Of a DNA stretch of 64,000 bases, positions 33,094-41,050 are shown one piece after another. The DNA is from G020344215 sp039586575 (GTDB taxonomy: Bacteria > Gemmatimonadota > Gemmatimonadetes > Palauibacterales > KS3-K002). Under the pieces are notes generated by a model, which worked only from the letters and a program-made list of their open reading frames with translations, searched no databases and had not been told where the DNA came from. The stretch lies in contig JBDHKD010000001.1 in assembly GCA_039586575.1 (NCBI GenBank), positions 1 through 64,000 of the forward strand. The letters are read 5' to 3'. A program made the position numbers and the translations under genes. Positions within the stretch are counted from its first letter, which is position 1; every line of letters starts with the position of its first letter.

Positions 33094-33654
33094 CTACCCG
33101 GTGCGGGGGCGGGCGATCGCCGGGGCGAGCAGCGTCACGCTCGCCACGGCGAGAACGGCGACCACGTATTCGGGTTGGCGATAGAGGGGATCGCTCACGC
33201 TGAAGAAGGGATCGTGGGGCAGCCAGCCGAGCGCCTCGGCGACCACGATCGTCATACCAGCGAGGACGGCCAGCAGGGAGGCGACAATCCCCGGCCAGCC
33301 CGGATAGCCCGCGTTCACCTCCACCACCGGATAGAGCAACAGCAGGACAGCCAGCCAACCACTGCCACCCAGGTGATGGGCCACGACGACCACCGCCAGA
33401 ACTTCGTACATGTGAAACGCGAGGCGCACGGCCAGCGGCAACCAGCCCGAAACGCCGCGCGGACGCAAGGTATAGTACAGGCCGGCGGTCACATACCAGG
33501 TGAGGATCACCAGGATGAGCGGCCGGAAGGCCGGCGGGTTGAGCCACAAACGGATCAGAGCGAGCACAACGATCGTCCCGAAGAAGGCGATTCTCAGCAC
33601 GGTCCGCCCCTGTAGAGCGACCGGGTCCTGTCGAGAACGCCCTGGCTCGGCCAT
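33094..33654 (-). CDS. Integral membrane protein, unknown function
   Basis: This 186-residue protein starts at MAEPGRSR (base 33654), with GGGGA before the ATG. About six transmembrane segments fill it, from VLRIAFFGTIVVLALIR to VVAVLAVASVTLLAP. The arrangement resembles the membrane-sensing half of some histidine kinases but no kinase domain follows. It lies behind AmrS on the same strand. No function can be given. Confidence 0.6.
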   Translation of the reverse strand: MAEPGRSRQDPVALQGRTVLRIAFFGTIVVLALIRLWLNPPAFRPLILVILTWYVTAGLYYTLRPRGVSGWLPLAVRLAFHMYEVLAVVVVAHHLGGSGWLAVLLLLYPVVEVNAGYPGWPGIVASLLAVLAGMTIVVAEALGWLPHDPFFSVSDPLYRQPEYVVAVLAVASVTLLAPAIARPRTG

Positions 33655-33772
33655 CGTAGGTTCCCCCACCGGGTTCACGCCTTCAGCTCGCCGGAGACGT
33701 TAGACCCGCCTTGGCCGCCGCAGCAAGGGGTTGCCAAAGGGCCTTTCTCATATTAACATGCGAAAACCTTTA

Positions 33773-34198
33773 ATGGCGGGCTCTTTGATCTCCAAGACCG
33801 ACCAATACGCTCTTCGGGCACTTCTTTGCCTCGCGCAACAGCCGCAAGGCGTGTCCGTGGGCGCTGCCCAGCTTGCCGAGAAGCTGCGGCTGCCGGCCAA
33901 CTACCTCTCGAAGATCCTGCACACGCTGTCACGGGCCGGGCTGTTGGAGTCGGAACGGGGCCCACGCGGGGGATTTCGGTTGGCGAGGGCGGCGAGCGAG
34001 ATCTCGCTGGCCGACGTTCTGGAGCCGTTCAACGCGTTCGTCCACGAGCGAGCCTGTCTTCTCGGGCGCGCCGAGTGTTCCGACGATCGGCCGTGTCGTG
34101 TCCACGACGTGTGGAAGCTGGCTTCAGATCCCGTGCTCGCGTTTTTCAGAGACACAGCGATAGCAGACCTGACTGGAGAGATCGACCTATGCGAATGA
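33773..34198 (+). CDS. Rrf2-family iron-sulfur transcriptional regulator (NsrR-like)
   Basis: The product is about 141 residues from MAGSLISK (base 33773); an ATG at 33758 is an alternative. The N-terminal winged helix (KTDQYALRALLCLAQQ, LAEKLRLPANYLSKIL) is typical of Rrf2 proteins. Three cysteines in ACLLGRAEC...RPC (CX6CX5C) fit an Fe-S cluster, as in NsrR or IscR. It overlaps the cytochrome gene and precedes nosZ, so it likely senses NO, oxygen or cluster status and controls the nos operon. The upstream DNA around 33744-33770 is unusually AT-rich and could hold its site. Confidence 0.85.
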   Translation: MAGSLISKTDQYALRALLCLAQQPQGVSVGAAQLAEKLRLPANYLSKILHTLSRAGLLESERGPRGGFRLARAASEISLADVLEPFNAFVHERACLLGRAECSDDRPCRVHDVWKLASDPVLAFFRDTAIADLTGEIDLCE

Positions 34199-34647
34199 GC
34201 CGAGTGCAAACAACGGTGCTCCTGAGCTTTCTGGCGCTGGCGGGCTGCGGCGACGGCGGTGCGGCTGGGCGCGAGGGTCAGGCGGCGTCGGAGTCGACCG
34301 TTGAGACCCAGACGAGCGAGCCGGCGGCCGCGGCGAGCGGGGCGGAGATTGACGCGGCGCTCGCGGCGCAGGGTGCGGCACTGTTGGCGTCGAAGAACTG
34401 CGGCGCCTGCCACACGATGGGCGGTGGCCGTCTGGCGGGGCCGGATCTCTCGGGCGTGACCGAGCGGCGCAGTGAGGAGTTCATCCTGGGCATGATCGTG
34501 AATCCCGACTCGATGCTGGCCAACGATGCGACGGCGAGGGAGCTGCTCGCTGAATACTTCACGCCGATGTCGAACCAGGGGGTGACGATCGAGGACGCGC
34601 GTGCTTTGCTCGAGTTCTTCAGGCAACAGGACGCGGCCGGCGAGTAG
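34189..34647 (+). CDS. Monoheme c-type cytochrome lipoprotein of the nos cluster
   Basis: This product of about 152 residues starts at MRMSRV (base 34189), eight bases after GGAGAG and overlapping the Rrf2 gene. A lipobox (LALAGCG) is followed by a low-complexity Ala/Glu/Thr linker and a class I cytochrome c domain with CGACH and a distal Met candidate in YFTPMSNQG. It precedes nosZ by 82 bases. It probably hands electrons to N2O reductase in the periplasm, as do small cytochromes in clade II nos clusters. Confidence 0.88.
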   Translation: MRMSRVQTTVLLSFLALAGCGDGGAAGREGQAASESTVETQTSEPAAAASGAEIDAALAAQGAALLASKNCGACHTMGGGRLAGPDLSGVTERRSEEFILGMIVNPDSMLANDATARELLAEYFTPMSNQGVTIEDARALLEFFRQQDAAGE

Positions 34648-34729
34648 TGACCAGTGGTGCGGCTATACCTGGCGACCACCGATCGCTGATTACTGATCCT
34701 CAAACTCAAATAGGGAGAACAGGAGAGCG

Positions 34730-36682
34730 ATGATTACGAAAGGGAGAATCTGGGGGCTGATCGCCGTCGCGGCTGTCGCCCTCGTGCTTGCAGGGCCGCA
34801 ATCCTGCACTCGCGGGCCGGCGAGCTCGTCGGTCGGCGATCTGGCGCGGGAGCGGGGTCTGAGCGAGGCGGATATCGTCGCGGCTCTGAAGACCTACCAG
34901 CCGACGGGCCAGATGGACGAGTACGTGATGTTCTCGTCGGGCGGTCATTCGGGGCAGGTGCTGGTCATCGGCGTCCCATCGATGCGGCTCTTGAAGGTGA
35001 TCGCCGTGTTCACGCCCGAGCCCTGGCAGGGCTTCGGTTACGGTGCCGGTGGGACCATGGAGGCGCTGGAGGGCGGCCTGGTGAATGGCAAAGAGGTGCT
35101 ATGGGGTGACACGCACCACCCGGCCATCTCGGAGACATCCGCCGAGTACGATGGCGAGTTCCTGTTCATCGACGACAAGGCAAACGCGCGAGTCGCGGTC
35201 ATCTCGCTCAAGGACTTCGAGACGAAGCAGATCCTGCACAACCCGCTGATGGGCTCGGACCACGGCGCCACGTTCGTCACGCCGAACACCGAGTACGTGA
35301 TCCAGTCCAGCCAGTACTCGATACCGCTGGACGGCAGCTATGCCGACCTCAGCGAGTATCAGGAACGCTACCGCGGTGCCGTGACTTTCTGGAAGTTCGA
35401 CCGTGCTGCGGGCCGTATCGACCCGGCGGCCTCGTTCACGCTCGAGCTGCCGCCCTATTGGCAGGACCTTGCCGATGCGGGGAAGGGCCCCTCGATGGGC
35501 TGGGCGTTTCTCGGTTCCTTCAATTCGGAGATGGCGACGGGCGGCATCGAGAGCGGGAACGTGCCGTTCGAGGCCGGCGCCTCGGCCAACGACATGGACT
35601 ACCTGCACGCGATCAATTGGCAGGCGGCGGAGCGGGTTTTCCAGTCGGGGGACGGCGTGCGAACCATCCAGGGGATGAACGTGATACCGCTGGACGTCTC
35701 GATCCGCGAGGGGCTGCTCTACCTGATCCCCGAGCCGAAGAGCCCGCACGGCGCCGATGTGACGCCAGACGGTCGCTTCATCGTCACCGCCGGCAAGCTC
35801 GATCAGCACGCCTCGGTCTTCTCGTTCGAGAAGATCCAGGGCGCCATCGCCGACCAGACCTTCTCCGGCAGGGACGCCTTCGGTATACCGATCCTGGACT
35901 TCGACGCGGTTCTGGAGACCCAGGTGCTGCTGGGCCTCGGGCCACTGCACACCCAGTTCGACGGCAAAGGCCACGCCTATACGTCGCTGTTCATCGAATC
36001 GGCCGTCGTCAGGTGGAGCATCGAAGATTGGACGGTGAAGGAAAAGATCGGCGTCCACTACAACATCGGCCACCTCGCCGCCGCGGAGGGCGACACCCGC
36101 TCGCCGGACGGCAACTACCTGGTGGCGCTCAACAAGTGGTCGATCGACCGCTTCCAGCCGGTGGGCCCGCTGCACCCACAGAACTTCCAGCTCATCGACG
36201 TCACCGGCGAACCGATGCAGCTCTTGTACGACATGCCGATCGGGATCGGCGAGCCGCACTACGCGCAGATCATCAAGGCGGACAAGCTCGATCCGTGGCT
36301 CGTCTATCCGGAAGTCGGCTTCAGCCCGCACGACATGGCGTCTGACCCGGATGCGGTGTCCTCCGGCGCGGAGCGGGTCGAGCGAGACGGGAACACGGTG
36401 AACGTCTACATGACGGCTATCCGCAGCCACTTCGTACCCGAGCATATTCGGGTCCGACGAGGCGACCGCGTGAGGATTTACCTGACCAGTCTGGAGAATG
36501 CGCGCGATGCGACGCACGGGCTCGCCATCGACAAGTACAACGTGAACGTGAGCCTTGAACCGGGTGAGTCGGAGGTGATCGAGTTCGTGGCCGACCGGGC
36601 CGGTGTCTACCCGTTCTATTGCAGCGAGTTCTGCTCGGCGCTGCATCTCGAGATGGTCGGCTACCTGCTCGTAGAGCCATGA
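34730..36682 (+). CDS. nosZ: Nitrous-oxide reductase, clade II (Sec-dependent)
   Basis: This 650-residue periplasmic enzyme reduces N2O to N2. The signal lacks twin arginines, so export is by Sec, as in clade II. The CuZ propeller includes H129 and H130 in DTHHP, SDHGAT, SPHGAD and LHTQFDGKGHAYTS. The CuA site is at the end: C631, C635, H639 and M642 in CSEFCSALHLEM. AGGAGAG precedes the ATG. It leads a plus-strand cluster with two small genes and nosDFY. Confidence 0.97.
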   Translation: MITKGRIWGLIAVAAVALVLAGPQSCTRGPASSSVGDLARERGLSEADIVAALKTYQPTGQMDEYVMFSSGGHSGQVLVIGVPSMRLLKVIAVFTPEPWQGFGYGAGGTMEALEGGLVNGKEVLWGDTHHPAISETSAEYDGEFLFIDDKANARVAVISLKDFETKQILHNPLMGSDHGATFVTPNTEYVIQSSQYSIPLDGSYADLSEYQERYRGAVTFWKFDRAAGRIDPAASFTLELPPYWQDLADAGKGPSMGWAFLGSFNSEMATGGIESGNVPFEAGASANDMDYLHAINWQAAERVFQSGDGVRTIQGMNVIPLDVSIREGLLYLIPEPKSPHGADVTPDGRFIVTAGKLDQHASVFSFEKIQGAIADQTFSGRDAFGIPILDFDAVLETQVLLGLGPLHTQFDGKGHAYTSLFIESAVVRWSIEDWTVKEKIGVHYNIGHLAAAEGDTRSPDGNYLVALNKWSIDRFQPVGPLHPQNFQLIDVTGEPMQLLYDMPIGIGEPHYAQIIKADKLDPWLVYPEVGFSPHDMASDPDAVSSGAERVERDGNTVNVYMTAIRSHFVPEHIRVRRGDRVRIYLTSLENARDATHGLAIDKYNVNVSLEPGESEVIEFVADRAGVYPFYCSEFCSALHLEMVGYLLVEP

Positions 36683-36702
36683 TCGATGAAAGGAGACAGG
36701 CG

Positions 36703-37098
36703 ATGAGGAAAAGACAGCTCGTCTTTGCCCTCGCTGCTCTCACCCTGTCGAGCGCGGGCGCCCCGCCGGGCGCCCGCGCCCAGCAGGTGGATGCGAAGGC
36801 AAGCGCTGAGAACTGGATCGCCCAGGCCGATAGCACCAAAGCGCTGGTCGAAGGTGTGCTGGCCAGCGCGGTGGAGGCCGGCGCCGAGGACCACGCGGTC
36901 GCCAAGGACCAGGTGAACGACGCGCGCCGCTGGCTGGGCGAGGCCGAGAGGGCGCTCGACGCGGCGAAGCAGGCCATGGGAGCCGAGGATTACCAGCGGG
37001 CGGCCAACATGGGCAACATGGCCTGGCAGTACTACGTGAAGGCGGGGACCGCCGCCGTGCTGGCCAGCAAGCTGGTCAGCGGGGGAGCCCAGCGATGA
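36703..37098 (+). CDS. Small secreted helical protein of the nos cluster, unknown
   Basis: This 131-residue protein starts at MRKRQLVF (base 36703) with AAGGAG seven bases upstream. A signal peptide is cleaved near ARAQQ. The mature part is almost all helical and rich in Ala, Glu and Lys (ENWIAQADSTKALVEGVLA, EAERALDAAKQAMGAEDYQR), like a small four-helix bundle. No metal-binding Cys or Met cluster was seen. Its ATGA overlap with the next gene ties it to N2O reductase function or assembly. Its role is unknown. Confidence 0.7.
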   Translation: MRKRQLVFALAALTLSSAGAPPGARAQQVDAKASAENWIAQADSTKALVEGVLASAVEAGAEDHAVAKDQVNDARRWLGEAERALDAAKQAMGAEDYQRAANMGNMAWQYYVKAGTAAVLASKLVSGGAQR

Positions 37099-37712
37099 GT
37101 CCGAATCGACTCTTCCAGGGGGAGTTGTCGCGCGCCTCCCGCATCATGGTGGTGGCCGCGGCGCTCCTTCTGATCCCATCGGCCTTTCTGCCCGTCTGGA
37201 AGATCACGCTGGTGGCCCCGCAGTACCCGCAGGGGCTGTCGCTGGTGATCTACCCGGGCAAGGTCGCGGGCGAGGTGCAGGAAGTGAACATCCTGAATCA
37301 CTACATCGGGATGAAGGAAATCGAACCGGACGAGTTCCCCGAGTTCCGGTTCATCCCGTTCCTGATATTGCGTTTTCTGGCGCTGGCCGTGCTGGCGGCG
37401 TTGGTCGCCCGCCTGGAGATCGGTGCACTGGGTTGGATCGATTTCTCGGTCTTCGGCCTCGTCATGCTGATCGACTTCCAGCACTGGCTGCACGAATACG
37501 GCCACAACCTGTCACCGGCCGCGCCGATAAAGATCGATCCCTTCTCCCCGAGCTTCATCGGCACCACCCAGGTGGCCAACTTCACGGTGAAGAGCTGGCC
37601 CGCCGCCGGCGCCATCCTGATGGCGATCGCCGGAATACTGGGCCCGGTGGCCCTGTTTCTGGAATGGCGGCGCCGCCGCACCGTTGACGCTCATGCGAGC
37701 GCACCGGCCTGA
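37095..37712 (+). CDS. NosB-like four-helix membrane protein of the nos cluster
   Basis: This 205-residue protein has four likely transmembrane segments (around 17-36, 92-112, 118-136 and 168-190). The conserved-looking exterior loop WKITLVAPQYPQGLSLVIYPG contains aromatic and proline residues. Clade II clusters usually encode a small multi-span protein, NosB, close after nosZ, and this fits in position and size. I cannot confirm sequence homology by eye. It overlaps the preceding gene and ends six bases before nosD. Confidence 0.6.
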   Translation: MSPNRLFQGELSRASRIMVVAAALLLIPSAFLPVWKITLVAPQYPQGLSLVIYPGKVAGEVQEVNILNHYIGMKEIEPDEFPEFRFIPFLILRFLALAVLAALVARLEIGALGWIDFSVFGLVMLIDFQHWLHEYGHNLSPAAPIKIDPFSPSFIGTTQVANFTVKSWPAAGAILMAIAGILGPVALFLEWRRRRTVDAHASAPA

Positions 37713-37718
37713 GGCCCT

Positions 37719-39065
37719 ATGTTCTGGACCGTCGTCCTCACGATCGCCCAAACGCTGAGCGTAGGTCCGGCGGCGCCGTACTCGTCCATCGCCGCCGCCC
37801 TCGCCGCGGCCCAGGCCGGCGACACGGTCCGGGTGTCGCCGGGAGTCTACCGCGAGCGGGTCGTCATCGAGGTGCCGATCGTTCTCCTCGGCGTGGGTCG
37901 CCCCGTCATCGACGGGGGAGGGGTGGGCACTGTGCTGGAGGTCCGTGCCCCCGCAGTCGTTCAGGGTTTCGAGGTGCGCGGCTCGGGTCGCCTGCTCGAC
38001 CAGGAGGATGCTGGCATCCTCGTCCTCGCCGACTCGTGTTCGATCACCGACAACACGCTCGTGGACGTCCTGTTTGGAATTTACCTCAAGGACACCCACG
38101 GGAGTCGGGTGATCGCCAATCGGGTGGTCGGAAAGGATCGGCCACTCGGCAGGCGCGGCGATGGGATCCGCTTGTGGCAGAGCAACGACGCGCTGGTGGA
38201 AGGGAACGTGGTGAGTCGCACCCGCGACGTGGTGGTCTACTTCAGCAACGGGCTCGAGTTCCGCAACAACACAGTTACGGACGGACGCTACGGCCTCCAC
38301 TACATGTACAGCAGCAACAATCTGTTCGAACGCAACGAGTTCGCGCGCAACGACGTTGCCGCCTTCATCATGTACTCGTCCGACATCGAATTGCGCGGCA
38401 ACGTGTTCGCTCTGGCCAGCGGGCACAGCGGCTTCGGCATCGGACTGAAAGATGCCGATCGGATCCGGGTCATCGAGAATCTCATCGTACAGAACCAGAT
38501 CGGCCTCTACCTGGACAACTCGCCGAGCGGCATGGAGACGGAGAACGAGATCCGCGGCAACGTGTTCGCTTTCAACGACGTGGCGGTCGGTACCCTGCCG
38601 TCAGTGCGGCAGAACAACCTGATCGGGAACACATTCTTCGGGAACCTGCGCGAGGTCACGGTCTCCGGTGGTGGGACGGCGCTGGCGAACCGCTGGACCG
38701 GCAACCACTGGGACAATGCCGTCGCCTGGGACAGTGACGGCGACGGCGTACTCGACTACCCGTTCAAGCTCGATCGCCTTTCCGACGACCTGTTCACGCG
38801 TTACGCCGATCTGCGGCTCTTTGAGCTCAGCCCGGCGCTGCTGGTGCTGGACGCGCTGGGCCGCTTCTTTCCGCTCCTCGAGCCGCAACCCGTCGTCGTC
38901 GACTCGTCCCCCTATCCGGCGCCACACCTGCTGGAGCCGGCGGGCCTGGGGCCGGTCGAGCGGGCGCCTGCGGAGCCCCGGCGGCGGGGCGCGCCCCTGG
39001 CGGCCGCCCTGTGGCTCGGTCTGGCGGGTCTCTCCGCGTGGGGCGCCAGGAGGTGGCCATTGTGA
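37719..39065 (+). CDS. nosD: Nitrous-oxide reductase maturation protein NosD
   Basis: This 448-residue protein has a short signal-like N-terminus, a long right-handed parallel beta-helix (CASH domain) with repeats such as SDSCSITDNTL, NNTVTDGRYGLHYMYSSN and ENLIVQNQIGLYLDN, and a C-terminal transmembrane anchor (AALWLGLAGLSAWGARR). NosD works with the NosFY transporter to supply sulfur for the CuZ centre. Its stop overlaps the nosF start. Confidence 0.95.
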   Translation: MFWTVVLTIAQTLSVGPAAPYSSIAAALAAAQAGDTVRVSPGVYRERVVIEVPIVLLGVGRPVIDGGGVGTVLEVRAPAVVQGFEVRGSGRLLDQEDAGILVLADSCSITDNTLVDVLFGIYLKDTHGSRVIANRVVGKDRPLGRRGDGIRLWQSNDALVEGNVVSRTRDVVVYFSNGLEFRNNTVTDGRYGLHYMYSSNNLFERNEFARNDVAAFIMYSSDIELRGNVFALASGHSGFGIGLKDADRIRVIENLIVQNQIGLYLDNSPSGMETENEIRGNVFAFNDVAVGTLPSVRQNNLIGNTFFGNLREVTVSGGGTALANRWTGNHWDNAVAWDSDGDGVLDYPFKLDRLSDDLFTRYADLRLFELSPALLVLDALGRFFPLLEPQPVVVDSSPYPAPHLLEPAGLGPVERAPAEPRRRGAPLAAALWLGLAGLSAWGARRWPL

Positions 39066-39970
39066 TCCGAGCGCGTCAGCTCTGCAAGAGCTTTGGCGAT
39101 CGCGTTGTATTGGCTGGGCTCGACTTCGATGTGAACGAAGGCGAGCGTCTGGCGATCCTCGGGCTCAACGGGGCGGGGAAGACGACGCTGCTACGTTGCT
39201 TGATGGGCGTGCTTTCGTACGACGGCGCCATTCGAATCGACGGCATCGATGTAAGAGCGGCGGGCAAGCAAGTTCGCTCCCACATCGGCTACGTTCCCCA
39301 GCGGCCTCCTGTCTTCAGCATGAGTCTGGAGACGATGGTCGAGTTCTTCGCCGCACTGCGCGGCGTGTCGGCGCGGGCGATCTGGCTGCGTCTCGAAACG
39401 CTGGGGCTGAGTATGGCCGAGGCGGGGGCTCGACAACTGCGTGAGCTGTCCGGTGGCATGTTGCAGAAGGCATTGCTCGGGGTCGCGCTGGCCTCCGACC
39501 CGCCGGTGCTGCTGCTGGATGAACCGACGGCGAACCTGGATCCGCGGGCGCGGGGCGAGTTCTTGCGTGCGCTCAGGGAGGTCGGTCGAGAGACGACCGT
39601 GCTGCTGGCCTCGCACCGGCTCGACGAGGTCGAGATGGTGGCCGACCGGATCTGGATTCTCCACGCAGGCGGCCTCGTCTTTGATGGGACGCTCGACGAC
39701 TTGCGGGGACAGTCCGGCGCGGAGAGCTGGCTATGGGTGCGGACACGGCGCGAGCGGCGTGACGATGTACGGCAGCGACTGATCGAGCAGGCGGGCCCCT
39801 CCGCTGTGATCGCCAACGGCACCCACATCGCCGTTCGGCTTCCCGCGGCGGGTCGGGCCGCGGCGCTCTCCGACCTCCAAGGGGCCAATGTGCCGATCGA
39901 CGACTTCTGGGTGGTCGGACCTTCGCTCGAAGAGATCGTGCAGGGCTTCTTCGCCGGCGGTGACGCGTGA
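39062..39970 (+). CDS. nosF: ABC transporter ATP-binding protein NosF
   Basis: This 302-residue ATPase starts at the GTG at 39062, overlapping the nosD stop and with AGGAGG about nine bases upstream; a longer frame starting at 39011 lies inside nosD. Walker A is GLNGAGKTT, the signature is LSGGM, and Walker B is VLLLDEP. With NosD and NosY it forms the CuZ maturation transporter. It overlaps nosY by four bases. Confidence 0.95.
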   Translation: MIRARQLCKSFGDRVVLAGLDFDVNEGERLAILGLNGAGKTTLLRCLMGVLSYDGAIRIDGIDVRAAGKQVRSHIGYVPQRPPVFSMSLETMVEFFAALRGVSARAIWLRLETLGLSMAEAGARQLRELSGGMLQKALLGVALASDPPVLLLDEPTANLDPRARGEFLRALREVGRETTVLLASHRLDEVEMVADRIWILHAGGLVFDGTLDDLRGQSGAESWLWVRTRRERRDDVRQRLIEQAGPSAVIANGTHIAVRLPAAGRAAALSDLQGANVPIDDFWVVGPSLEEIVQGFFAGGDA

Positions 39971-40806
39971 GCCGCTACGACGTGCTGCGTGCCCTGGTTC
40001 GCCGCGAGCTCGGCGAGTCCCTGAGATCCCGCTGGTTCGTGGTCTACTCTGCGGTCTTCCTCCTGGGCGCCCTGACGCTCACACTGTTCGGCCTCAGCGG
40101 ATCGGAGATCTACGGCTACCGCGGACTTGCCAAGGTCATGGCCGCCCTCGTTCACCTGGCTCTGCTCTTCGTCCCGCTCATGGCGCTGTTCCCCGCGACT
40201 GCCGCGATCGCCGGCGAGCGGGAGATGGGCTCCCTCGAGTACTTGGTGAGCCAGCCCATCTCTTTCGGCGAGCTCTTCTGGGGTAAGTGGCTCGGCGTCA
40301 GCCTCGCCGTCTGGCTGTCCCTTTCGCTCGGCTTCGGGCTCGCTGGTGCGGTCGCCGTTTACGCCGGCACTCCCTGGCAGCTCATCGCCACCCTCCTCGC
40401 TTTGACTCTGCTCCTGGCCGAGACCTTCGTCGCCCTCGGGCTCCTCTGCTCAACGCTCGCCCGCAGCCGCACACGGGCCACGAGCGCCGGCCTGGTCATA
40501 TGGGTCGTCGCCGTAGGTCTGGGAACCCTCGGGATCATGGGGCTGGTGATCCGCTGGGGGCTCCCTCGCCTCGTCCTCACGGTCTGGGCCTTTGCCAACC
40601 CGGTCGAGGCTTTCCGGCTCGGCATACTCGCGAGCCTCGATGGCGACGGAAGCCTGCTCGGTCCCCTGGGCTCTGCCCTGATGGACTCCCTCGGCGCCGC
40701 GACGGTGATCGCCCTCTGCTTCGGAGCCCTCCTCGTCTGGACCATCCTGCCCGCCGCGGCCGCCTGGTGGCGGTTCCGGCGGCCCCAGGCCTGGTCGACC
40801 CTCTGA
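39967..40806 (+). CDS. nosY: ABC transporter permease NosY
   Basis: This 279-residue membrane protein has about six transmembrane segments. The region IAGEREMGSLEYLVSQPISFGELFWGKW (landmark around residues 78-105) is the cytoplasmic coupling segment typical of NosY/ABC-2 permeases. The start is GTG, overlapping nosF. It ends the nos cluster; nosL and nosR are not present nearby. Confidence 0.93.
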   Translation: MSRYDVLRALVRRELGESLRSRWFVVYSAVFLLGALTLTLFGLSGSEIYGYRGLAKVMAALVHLALLFVPLMALFPATAAIAGEREMGSLEYLVSQPISFGELFWGKWLGVSLAVWLSLSLGFGLAGAVAVYAGTPWQLIATLLALTLLLAETFVALGLLCSTLARSRTRATSAGLVIWVVAVGLGTLGIMGLVIRWGLPRLVLTVWAFANPVEAFRLGILASLDGDGSLLGPLGSALMDSLGAATVIALCFGALLVWTILPAAAAWWRFRRPQAWSTL

Positions 40807-41050
40807 TCGCTTAACTGTATTGAATTTCAGGATTTCCAGCGGGGTACAGCCTGGCCCCACGTCCGCTGTTGGGACAAAATGCCCCTGTCCGGTGTAGGAG
40901 GTCGGGTCTCTGGGATGGGCTGGTGGTCCGAACTGGTTGTAGCCTTGGCATTTACGGCCTGTGTATATTAGGCGGATTTGTGGCACGGAATACGCCAGCG
41001 GTAGGCGGTGGAGACGTGTGTCCGGGAAGGTGCAATCGTGAGAGGATGGG

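Noticed and set aside
34648..34729. FNR/NNR box (TTGAT-N4-ATCAA) before nosZ
   Set aside because: TGATTACTGATC is only a partial half-site match; not enough to call.
40945..41000. Promoter-like words (TTGGCA, TATATT; TGGCAC-GGAAT-ACGCC) before korA
   Set aside because: Spacing between -35 and -10 is only 13 bases, and the -12 half of the sigma-54-like element does not match.
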